From Ifrita kowaldi (taxonomy: Eukaryota > Chordata > Aves > Passeriformes > Cinclosomatidae), in assembly GCA_013398055.1 (NCBI GenBank), contig VZRS01002791.1, positions 1 through 64,000 on the forward strand: 64,000 bases of DNA, read 5' to 3'. Positions 38,301 through 50,300 of this stretch are shown here, in pieces. Each line of letters opens with the position of its first letter. Position 1 is the first letter of the stretch. A program made the position numbers and the translations under genes. Below the pieces are notes generated by a model. It searched no databases and was not told the origin of the DNA. It was given only the letters and a program-made list of their open reading frames with translations.

Positions 38301-41300
38301 TGTCAACTGTGAGTTCACTTCCCTTTGTTATTTGAAGTCAAAAAGTTGTGCAGATGCCACCTTGGACACCCCCGATTTTTTAATGGTTGTATTTATGATG
38401 TCTCTGCTCATTTCTTCCTCCTGACAGTTGACTGACTGCTCGGAGGGTGCAGCCAGCCATGCTTCCCCTGGGGAATATCCTGAAGAATTCCAATTTTAAG
38501 AACATTTCAATTGGGAATGTCATGCAGAAGGGATGGGTGAAGAAATCCCCACGTCCCAAACTATACATAGAACCACAGAATGGTTTGGGTTGGAAGGGAC
38601 CTTAAAACTCATCCTGCTCCAAACCCCCTGCCATGGGCAGCGACACCTTCCAGTATCCCAGGTGCTCCAAGCCCCGTCCAGTCTGGCCTGGAACATCTCC
38701 AGGGATGGGGCAGCCACAGCTTCTGTGGGCACCCTGTGCCAGGGCCTTCCCACCCTCACAGGGAACAATTCCTTCCCAATATCCCATCCATCCCTGCCCT
38801 CTGGCACTGGGAAGCCATTCCCTGTGTCCTGTCCCTCCAGGCCTTGTCCCCAGTCCCTCTGCAGCTCTCCTGGAGCCCCTTTAGGCCCTGGGAGGGGCTC
38901 GGAGCTCTCCCTGGAGCCTTCCCTTCTCCAGGGGAACATTCCCAGCTCTCCCAGCCTGGCTCCAGAGCAGAGGGGCTCCAGCCCTGGAGCAGCTCTGGGG
39001 CTTCCTCTGGACTCTCTCCACTTTGCTTTATCCCTCAATAGTTTCTTTTTAATTGGTAGATTTTACTGTCCGTGCTCTCTGATGTTGTTCTCTGGGAGTG
39101 TAAATATATCCGAAATGAGCCTTTGGCATTCAAGCAGTTTAATGGAGCAGTTTTAGAGCAACAAATTTGCTGGAGGTTTCTCTGTAACGTAACAGAAATG
39201 CTTTTAGTGTAATGTTAGTGGAAATAATTTAATTCCAAATAATTTCACTGCCAGGTTTATTTTTAAAGCATTGCTCACATGAATAAATGTTTATAGGATA
39301 GAACCTGGAATGGCCATAAATGACTAAGCTAATCCAGTTCCATGCATTGTGAAGAGCTAATAAATACCTTCCAAGTGGATGCAAATGTTAATATCCAGAA
39401 TTTTGTATTTCATTTTTATTGCATGTGAGTTGGACTTGCAGAGAACATGGAATTTCTTCATCAGCCCAGTCTGGCTCAGACATTCATCTTTAATCGTGTA
39501 CTGTTATCAGCACAGGTTGTGTTTTCTGGTATTTAGTGGCTGGCAATAAACAGAACTGCAAAAAAAAATCCATTTATTAAAAAATATGTATTCTTTATAG
39601 GTGTGAAGTGGAAAACAGATATCAGGGAAATCCACTTAAAGGAACGTGTTACTGTGAGTACCCTTGGGATTTTGTCTGGAGATAGATAAAAAATGTGCTT
39701 GAAGTTTAAAATACCTTACTTAAAACTTGTTTTACTTGCCTCAACATGTGTTTAAAATATGGGGGATTAAGGACAGGACGAAAAAATAGCTTAAAAACCT
39801 TCACTTTTCTCAAATGTGTTGTTTAAAGAGAGTGAAAATGCTTTTCTTGATAAGGTCTGTGTGATGATTGGATCTTTTGAACAATATTTTGAATGTTTTT
39901 CATATGACTGAGATGAAGTCTGGTCTTTTGGAGAGCACTCTAAACTATATTCCTAGTAGGTAAAAAACAAAGAATGTCTAGAACTTTTATAAATGCAAAA
40001 TACTGTTTATTTTAAATTCTGGTCCATGTTAGAATGGCTTTCAAAATCGCCACGTTTCCTCTGAAATGAGCAGTTGGATTCCCATGCAGTTCCAGAAGAT
40101 CCTTTGCCAAGATTCAGATTACCTAATGGAAACTTTCCAGCTTCTATTTGCAAATATTAGCAATCAGCAGCCTGGCAGGCGTGGGGAGAGGGAATCTTAA
40201 GTTACATAAAGTCTCCAGTAGTGATTTTGTCCAGCACAGAAATGATCAACTGGCTGGTTTTGGCTTATTTGAATTCTGCTTGTGTGGCCAAACAAGGGCA
40301 CTGCTGGCTTCTCATGACCATCTCTGTGTCAGAATGACCAAATTCCTTGCTGAAATGGCAGGGATGGTTAAATGGGCAAAAAGTGGGGAAAGGCAAAACT
40401 TACCAGCTCTTATAGGAGGAACCTTGTGCTGTCCAGATCCAGTCTTGCTTGGTTCTATTCCTTGAATATTTCTTTGTGCTGTGCATTATCCCCTTCCAAG
40501 AGGGAATTACACAGCTATTGAATTTTTACTATTTCCTTAGATCACAGAGGTATTGCAGGCTGGGAAAGTAAATCTTTTGGCATGTTTTTTACAATGTATA
40601 GGTAGGATATTGATTTAGATCAAGGCTGGAGGCTGTTGCCTGGCAAGTATAAGCCACCTCTCTTCCCCCTCTAGGCTCAACTCCCAGAGTTTTTTGTTCC
40701 TTAAGTCGGATCATATGTAGGTTGGAGTCATTTGTAGCAGTGTCATGGCAGTGTCATGTCCTAGCTGTCCAAGAAACCCTTCAGTGAGATCGTGCCTTCC
40801 TTTACAGAAGTTACTTTATTCCAGGAGATGGGATAACTGTCTCCCTGCATTCCTTACAGATACTCTTCTCATTGACTATCAGTTCACCTTCAGCCTTTCC
40901 CAGGAGGATGATCGCTATTACACAGCAATCAATTTTGTAGCAACACCCGAAGAGGTAAATTTTCTATTTTCCCCTTTCACTTTGTCCTTTGTCTTCTCTT
41001 AACCCTGGGAGTGATGAATTGTTACAGTTCTGCAGGTCTCCAGGTGTGGTCTTGTGGTGTGGAAGGTGTGTCCAGCTCCCTGGAACAACCAGAGCTTTCT
41101 GACCTTGGCTTGGCTGTGCAGTCCCAAATCATCACAAGTAAAATTTCATGAGGAACCACAGCCGATTCTTTCCAGTTGCTTGAACAACCTCTGAGCCATT
41201 CCAGTTTTTTAAAATCACAGAACAGTTTGGGTTGGAAGGGACCTAAAAGCTCATCCTGCTCCAAACCCCCTGCCATGGGCAGGGACACCTCCCACTGTCC

Positions 41301-44300
41301 CAGGCTGCTCCAAGCCCCAATGTCCAGCCTGGCCTTGGACACTGCCAGGGATCCAGGGGCAGCCACAGCTGCTCTGGGCACCCTGTGCCAGGGCCTGCCC
41401 CCCCTCACAGGGAACGATTCCTTCCCAATATCCCATCCAGCCCTGCCCTCTGGCACTGGGAAGCCATTCCCTGGGTCCTGGCACTCCAGGCCATTGTCCA
41501 AAGTCCCTCTCCAGCTCTCCTGGAGCCCCTTTAGGCACTTCTTAGGCACTTCTCTCCTGCTGAAAAGGCTGAACAATCCCATCTCTCTCAGCCTGTCTCC
41601 AAAGCAGATATGTTTTGCTTGTTTTCACCCCATGTTGTGTGCCTCAGTTCTTCCTGTGATATTCTATACACGTGACTTTCTTGTTCCTTGTTATGTTTTC
41701 CTTGAGGAGAAGAATGCTTCTTTCAGAAAATATAGTATACAGTTTTACCTTGATATATTTTCTTTATGTAAGTAACAAATTTCAGGACAATTTTTTGTAG
41801 TGAAGATTTCCTTGGAAACAGTACAGTAAAGTTGCTTATCCTAAAAATGGGGTTTCCTCTTTGTTTTCTTCCTTTAGCAAAACAGAGACCTGGACATGTT
41901 CATCAATGCATCTAAAAACTTCAACCTCAACATTACTTGGTCCACAAGTTTTGCAGGTGAATTGAGGATGATCTAAGTAACTTGGGAGCTTCTTTATCAG
42001 TTTCTGACAAATGCAGATTTAATTGGGAAAACTTGGGGGGTTTTTAACCTACGTACTTTTTGCATAGTGTTCTTAAATAGTCAGCCTGAGGGGGAAGGTA
42101 AAATGTTTAAAAAACCTATGTTTTCAACTTTAATAGTGTATTTTGTAAACATTAAAAGTGCAAATCTTATCTTTAACAATGCAACACCTTGGCTCACATT
42201 GATTTTGATAATGCAGTGCATCTTAAAATAGTTGGTTTTGAATGAATAGTTAATTTTTTAACATTAGAATTTAGGATGGTTTGCTGTTTTGTTTGTTTTC
42301 TTAAATACACATTGAGACATCTTTTCTTGCTACTCCTCACAACAGCTGGCACACAGGCTGGGGAGGAAATTCCAGTTGTTTCCAGAACCAATATAAAAGA
42401 ATACAAGGACAGTTTCTCCAATGAGAAATTTGATTTCCGCAACAACCCGAACATCACATTCTTTGTTTACGTCAGCAATTTCACCTGGCCCATAAAAATA
42501 CAGGTAAGAGCTGCTAATATATGTAAAATTATTTAAAGGTGCTTTTTTTGTTTCTCTCAAGAACTGTGGCAGTTTGCTGTGCTTGGAGTTTCCAAGCTGA
42601 AGCAGGCCTGGTGTAATCCCACAGCAGACAGAGTTTGATGTTGCTGGATAAGAGGAAGAAGGCGTGAGGCATCTTCTGATGTTGCCTCAGCCCAGTGGAT
42701 CTGAAGATGTGCTGTGACATAAAGCGAGACACTTCTTAACAGGGCTGTGTTTGACGAGGTGCCTGACTTCAAATGTGTAGATGTTGATGTTGTAGAAAAA
42801 GACTGATAGAGCTGCAAATGAAGGCTGGAAAGAGCAGACAGAGGAAATACTTTAGTGGCTCTTTAGTGTCTGGTTCTCAAAAGGCACAGCTCGAGGGCCA
42901 TCCCTTTCCTCCTGCTGCTGCCTAAGGCTGGTGGCATGTGCAGGACAAGAGGGACAAGCTCATTCTTTCGCTTCATTCAGGCTAGTTGGTTGACAGGCAG
43001 TGCCTTGGCTGTCAGGCTGGCTGTGGTGATGAAGCTGGTGCAGGAGAAGCAGTGGATGAAGCTTGATGGTCATAAAATCAGACAGAATCACTCTGTGATT
43101 GCAGTCACAGAGACTGTGCAGCTGCTGAGGCAGCTCTCAATTCCCAGGAGCCTCGGCCTCCTTCTTGCAGGGGGCTGGTCAAGTATCAACTCCCTGTGTG
43201 CTCAGAGTGATGTGGGTGTTCTTTGAAGGACAAAATCCTTGGAGGTCTGGAACAGAGATCATGGAATGGTTTGAGTTGGAACAGACTGCAAAGATCACCT
43301 TGTTGCACCTGCTGCCATGGACAGGTTTCACTGTCCCAGGTTGTGCCAGGCCCTGTCCAGCCTGGCCTTGGACACTGCCAGGGATCCAGGGGCAGCCACG
43401 GCGGCTCTGGGCACCCTGTGCCAGGGCCTGCCCACCCTCCCAGGGAACCATTCCTTCACAAGATCCCATCCATCCCTGCCCTCCGGCAGTGGGAAGCCAT
43501 TCCCTGTGTCCTGTCCCTCCAGCCCTTGTCCCCAGTCCCTCTTCAGCTCTCCTGGAGCCCCTTTAGGCCCTGCAAGGGGCTCGCAGCTCTCCCTGGAGCC
43601 TTCCCTTCTCCAGGGGAACATTCCCAGCTTTCCCAGCCTGGCTCCAGAGGAGAGGGGCTCCAGCCCTGGAGCAGCTCCGGGGCCTCCTCTGGACTTTCTG
43701 AAGACATGAATATATCAGTCACTGTTCAAATGCCATCCTTGAACTAACTTCTGCCCTCTTTAACCACTCTTAACTCTTGAAATATTCTTCACCATCTTTA
43801 TCTCACCCAGGAATTCCCATTATATTGATATCCAGAATGAAACTTGGATTAGCTCTGTTCCGTTGTCTATGTCTATATAATAAATTATTTTTCCAAACAG
43901 AAGACAGTGAACTGGCGTGGCACAGGTTGCTCTTGTCAGCTCCACTGCTTGTTCATTTCAGTTTTTCATTTACTAATTAAGTTCTTTCAGTCAAACTTGT
44001 CTTGAAACTTCGCTTTCTCTAGAGGTCTTGGGAGGGGGAATATTTAGATTCTCCCTCCTTCCCTAAGTACAAGTTTAAAATGTTCCATGCTCAGATGGTA
44101 AACTACTTTAACAGCTTTATTCCAGAGGATACTATTTCATGAACCATTTCTTTTGGAGTTGGGATGCATGTTGTCTGCTTTCCCTGGCTCTGAATGCATC
44201 AAAACACTTGAGTTCTGCCTCCACCTTTGTATCTCTTGTAACTTCATTCCCATTAAACACTGCCTTGCACCCATGTTCAGTGTCCTTATCCCTAAAGAAA

Positions 44301-47300
44301 ACTCTTCATACCTCTTCTTACAGCATCCCCTCTTCCCTTCCCCTCCTGGCTTTCTTTACTTGTATGGCTGAAACGTCTCTTGCTTTATTTGCTGAGCTCT
44401 GGCACAGCTTGACTTCTGGCAGTTCTTATTTGATCTCTCTACTTCTTGCTGGCTTTAAAGACATTGCTAATGAATCCTTTCCTCTCCTTAATACAAAGTC
44501 TCTTTAATTGATCCTCATGTCCCTTTTGAGGTTAGCTCTGAGGATGCAGCTTTCAAATAGTTTTGCATCTTTGACCTGAGAGAAATATTTAGATGGCAGC
44601 TTTCCCATTCCTGATCTCCTTAGTCCACTTGATTTTACTGTTTGATTTCATTTCTCATAGTTAAAGAGTGAACTTTGATTCTCTTACAACACTTAACCTC
44701 TTTTTATCCTTAATTTAATGTGAGTGTGCTTGTACACACTCAATCCAAGTTAACGTTTTATCACCGGCTCTTCTTAATGCCTTTATTACTTGCCAAAACA
44801 AAGTCTAAAATAGCATCAGCTCTTACTTGTTGAGACACACTTTTTGTGAAGAAGTCTGGCAGCAACCAGCAATCTGTGGTCCATAGAATTTCTGTTAGTT
44901 TCCTCTTCAGTGCATAGCGAAAAAGCAGGACTGACCGTGTCCTTTCAGGTCTTGTGCAATCTGCCGTGATGGATTGAGCTTCCCTCAGTTGCAGTCTGTG
45001 TTCCTACCTGTCCTTTCCATACCCCAGTTTTTTTCATTTTTGTGAAGTCGTGGCTCTCTGTAGTTTGTGTTCAATATAATAAAACAGAAGCTAAATCAGT
45101 ACAGGTTTTTGGGACAAAGATTTTTTGGACAAATGCCTAGAGAAGCTGTGGCTGCTCCATCCCTGGCAGTGTCCAAGGCCAGGTGGGACGGGCTTGAAGC
45201 ACCCTGGTCTAGTGGAAGGTGTCCCTGCCCATGGCAGGGGGATGGATTGAGACGAGCTTTAAGATCCCTTCCAACCCACCTCGTTCTCTGATTCTGTGAT
45301 TTTAAGGCTTCCTGGCTGTCAGTCCTTGACTCATCCCGTGCTACATTCTTCTCAGAAATAGTTTTTATTCAGACCTTTTCCCTCTCTCATTTATTTTTCC
45401 AAGGGGTTAATCCCTGATTTCACTGCAGAAAGTTCCTGTGCTGTTGGGATCAGTCCTTCAGGGCAAACTGCCTTGTTAATTAAAACTCCATGTTGCAGTA
45501 TGTGCAGGATGCAAACTGTTCTCTTATCTCCTAGCTTGTCTCCTACAGTATTCCTCATTGCAGCTCCACTATTAAACTGTCATGCAGCTACAGAACATGT
45601 TTCAATTTCCCTTTGGAAATTACACTGATTTTAATAGAGTATGTCAAAGTCAGGAAAATTCTGCTCCTGCCAAGCTGCTGGAAATTATTCTGTCCTCATG
45701 TGTGTGCATCACCTGGCAGCTCACGCGTGTGTTTGGGCTGTTCCTGGGCGATGCAGCGTGTCCAAATCATATTTTTGGGGATTTTTCTTTGTTTGAATAT
45801 CTTAGTAAACTGTCATTGTGCAACTCACTTGTCCTGGCTTATTTTCAATTTCAATACAACAGATGTATTTAAACATGAGTGTTTATGTCTGTACAAAATC
45901 TTGCAACAGAAAACTTCAGAAATGTAGTTTTTGCTGCAAAGCAATTCCGTAATCCACTCTTTTTTTTTTTTTTAAGTATTACAGACTTTATCTTGAAGTC
46001 CTTGATTGAAATCTGTCTCTTACTCTCTCTCCTTGCCTGCTAAAATCTGCACTTGGAAAGTATAAATGCTCCTTTGTGTAAGAGATGGCTGTGTCCCTGC
46101 CAACACTCAGTTCTGGCTCTTCTTTCCCCATTTTGCTCCAATTCTTTTCCAAAGCACTTCAGTTCATTTCTTTTTTAAAGTGTATCGGTTTAAGATGTCT
46201 TTCCCTGCCTGGTTAATGACTTGAAATGATTATTCAGTAAAAGAACTAAAGCAGCAAAATGCAGAAAGCTTCCAAAATACAGCAGTCGTTTTCCTAATCC
46301 CTCCTTTCTGAGAAGTTCCAAGCATGAAGGAGTTCACTTAAGGCCTTACCTTGCCAAGCTTTCCTGAAAATCCAGGTAAGGTCTTGTCAACAGTGTCTGG
46401 ATATTTCCATTTCTCTGCTTTGTGAGCTCATCTTTGCTGTAAATGTTGGACACATGGAATTTTGAAGCATTTAGCAAACCCCAGCTGTTCACCTTCCTCT
46501 CTTCAGCTTTGCTCTAAATATTCCCTATCTTCCCCCAGTGGGAGTGCACCCTTTAGGAAAGGACATTAGTGGGCATGGAAGGGTTGAGCTTTTTTTCCAC
46601 TTATGTGAATGTAATAGTAATCTTTTCCCCACTATTTTTCCTGTTTGCTTAATCTTCATTATGAGTTTGCTTTGTTATTCTTTCCAAATTTAGCTCAGAG
46701 TAGAAGAGAGATATTGACTATAAATAATCAGCTGTACAATAGCACAGTAAGAGGCAAAGGAATTCAGTGCAGAAACTTTCAGAGGAGTTCTCTTCATGGG
46801 TTTCAATCCATGCAAAGTCAGCTCACTCTGAGGTGAAACTGCAGTTCTGGAGCTGACAAGTAGTTAACGGTGAGAATTTGAAACTCTCTTTGATACCTGT
46901 GTAAATGTCAGCAGGTTTTAACACTGTTTAAACTAGTATGTATTTACCTGGAGCTGACTCCAGTGAGTGAATCCCTACCCAGAGTGTACAGGGGGGTGCA
47001 AATTCAATCTGCTAATGCAGCAAATTCTCCCCTGGCTGTAAGCTTTCTGCTTCGTTACAATTTACTGCTGATGGTGTTTGCTACCACTCACTAAATAGAA
47101 ATTGGTGGTTTAGTCTTGTTTCATACCCAAACTACTGTTTATATTCACTAACATTCTGTCCCATTTGATATTCGATTTTTTCCTCTCAGATTCAGAGCAT
47201 CTTGCATTGATCTCTACGTCCTGACAATGTGTAAGATGTTCAGGAGCTGATGAAGGCAAAACCAGTTTGTAATTGTATCATTAACTGACAATTGCCTCTT

Positions 47301-50300
47301 CTCTTTCCTTTGTGTTGGTTGAAGGATTTTGATTTGAACATGTTTAAATGTTAATTATGAACCAAATGCTTCAAGAAACAACAAGAGGTGAAGGAATTTT
47401 GCAGCCCTTGCATACAAAATGTACCATTTGCAAAATCTCAGTAGATATTCACTATATATAATTTTCTTGGCAATTCATCGTCATGTTGGGCTTCAGAAAG
47501 CGCCACTGTGTCTCGTCGGCCGGGGCCGTCCGCCTCGGGAGCTCCGTCAAACCCCCAGGGAATCGGCCCAGAGACCAGCCTGCACACACGAACTGAGTCG
47601 TGTGCCTGGGGCTGAGGGCGCCGCGGCTCAGGGCATCGTGCAGGCAGGGCAGCCGTGCACACTTCTCCCCAGGGCAGGAGAGGTAGTGTTGTCGAGCCCG
47701 TGTGTCCCCAAAGACAAAGAAGTAACGAGGAGGAGACTTCCTTCCAAAACCAAGGTGCGGATTTATTCACCCAATCGCAGGGGAAGGGAAGTCCGAGGGA
47801 ACAGGGTCTGTGCAGCAGCTTAAGAGGCGAGGAAAAAGGGGAGGAGCGAAGGGAACGAACCAATGGGAGAACAGGAACTGGGAGGAACCAAGGTACAGAC
47901 ATCCAATCATTTTAGAACAGGGGAGGAGACAACCGACACACACCTCTCAGGGCTCGAGTAACTTGGAAGGTTCCAGAAACAGAGGAGGGGACAGCGGTGA
48001 GAGGTGTGGCTCTTAGACTTGACTGTCACTAATGGAGCCGCCCAGGGAGCCGCCCTCCGACTCTGATTCGTCCGCCCACTGGCGAAGCCTGGACGCGTTC
48101 CCTGGGAGCGGTCTCTGCAGTGACCACGAGGATGCCCTCATAGAGGACACCCCGACACCACTGTAACTGTGTAGCATCGCTGCATGTGCAGCGTGGTGGA
48201 GGCTGCAGCAGCATTGCATAGCTCCCACTGTTTGAAGAGTATTTGAGAACCAGTGGGAAACATTCAACTCACTTAAATTGTTGCCTTCCACTCAGATTTC
48301 ATAAAGGCTGTAATGGAAAAATAGCTAAAATTGCCTCTGCTGCCTTCAATTTTAGTTTCTCAAACTTCCTTCTGGTTTCCTCTACTTGATTTATTTCAGG
48401 ATGGTCTGTCTATATAGTCTCCTTTATGTCTTTATCCCTTTTTACACAGAAAGTTCATGGAACAAACAGGATTGGAGGGACTTTAAAGACCATGTGTGGA
48501 TTGCTTAACTCAGTCACATCATGTGTTGTCATAATTATTCTATTTCCAAACATGCTGTTTACCCTCATAGGAAGATATTGGTGAACCCACTCAAAATGTT
48601 GTGTTGCTCTCTGGTTCATCTGCTGAAAGGCTGAGGGGTGAACTGAAAGGTGGAAACAATTCATGTCCCTTCAGTGGATTGCAGCTGGCACAGGAAGTGT
48701 CAGGAGGTCAAGTGCAGAAACTGTAAGTAATGGGAGACCTGGAAATTGAGGACAGGCTCAAATGTGCTGTAATTAAACCATAATTTGGTCTGTGGTGCTT
48801 TCTTTTGGCAGTGATCCAGGTGACTGTCACAGGTGACTGTATTTGGACTGGCACAGAATCCTACAATCACAGACTGGTTTGGATTGGAAGGGACTTTAAA
48901 GACCATCTCATTCAACCCCCTGCCATGGGCAGGGACACCTTCCACTATCCCAGCCTGCTCCAAGCCCTGTCCAACCTGGCCTGGAACACTTCCAGGGATG
49001 GGGCAGCCACAGCTTCTCTGGGCACCCTGTGCCAGGGCCTCACAGGGAAGAATCTCTTCCCAAATCCCGTCTAACCCTGCCATCTGGCAGTGGGAAGCCA
49101 TTCCCCCTCGTCCTGGCACTCCAGGCCCTTGTCCCAGGTCCCTCTCCAGCTCTCCTGGAGCCCCTTTAGGCCCTGGGAGGGGCTCTAAGGTCTCCCCAGA
49201 GCCTTCTCTTTCCAGGCTGAACAGCCCCAGCTCTCCCAGCCTGCCTCCATAGGAGAAATGCAGGTGTCACAGCTGCAGCTGCTCTGTACAGATCCGTCGC
49301 AGGGGCCATCCCCAGGAATGAGATGTCAGCCATCAGCTGATGTGCTCTTTAATGAATCCCCTTCCTTTGGGGCCCTCCCTCTCTGCCTTCTGTTGCTTTT
49401 CTGAAATTCCCATGGCGAGGATGACTGTGCCCAACTTTGGAAAGCAAGCACTCATTTTGGTGCTCCAGTGAAGAGCTGCACTGCTGCATTATGTGAGATT
49501 TCTGATAGGTCTGGGAGTACCACTGTGCTCCTATTAAACATTTCAGAATGGGCACTTTCTTGGATTCAAGTGCCTTGTATATTAGACCTGTGACTACTAA
49601 TTTGTTAAAGACCTTTTCTTCTATCCTGAGTTGTTTTAAGGGAATAGCTGAAGCTCTGATGTTTCACAGGCATCAAAAGACCTCTCTGCAGCCCAAGGGT
49701 TTGCCATAGGATTGTGTTAAGAGTTACTAATTGCCTCCTTTGACCTGGGAAAAAACTCCCACTGGCTTCCATCATATGCTGAAAATGTCTGTAGGTATGT
49801 AGGAGAGAAAATTCCCTTCACATCTCTTTGTCTTAGCAGAGCTGGCAGTGATGCTGGAAATGGGTCTTTTCCTTAGCCAGGAGGTGTTTCCTGTCTTAGT
49901 ATGAAAGCAAAATTTAGGTGGAGCCACCTGGTATCAGCTGCATTTCGGATTATACACTAGACTGAGATTCTGCTGAGGAATGGGTCTTGTTTTTTCTTAC
50001 GCTGGATGTGGCTATTTAAGTTGGAAATATTAGCCAATATTTTACAAACTGCCAGGAATTACATTCCTAAGAAGACTCCACAATCCTCAGACAAAGCTGT
50101 CGATCTGATGTTTATCATTGTTTATTTCAGTGTTTCATTGCTGTTGTGTCCTGCAGTATGTAAATACTGAAACCTTCTGAAATTCTCATTTTTCAAAGTA
50201 AAGCTTCTTCATTAAAGCAGTTTTGATTTGAAATTCTTCTTCTGGTGCTCTTCCCCATCACCCTGCTAGTTTTATTGGCAACGTTACCCCTAAAACAGGT

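Noticed and set aside
38533..39156. Long open frames of 150-207 codons in several places (3701-4346, 14106-14713, 27446-28036, 33028-33514, 38533-39156, 41022-41775, 43165-43747)
   Set aside because: They coincide with CR1 copies, occur on both strands of the same element, and are rich in Pro/Ser/Gly from the CR1 3' untranslated region. They are not genes.
46694..46717. A good-looking acceptor (tattctttccaaatttag) followed by seven codons in phase with exon w21 and a stop
   Set aside because: It adds only LRVEERY and I see no AATAAA close behind it. It is weaker as a terminal exon than the 57883 candidate and likely to arise by chance.
47419..47902. Open frames of 134 and 154 codons on opposite strands
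   Set aside because: They fall in the GC-rich LTR-like block, where stop codons are rare on both strands, and neither shows a recognisable domain.
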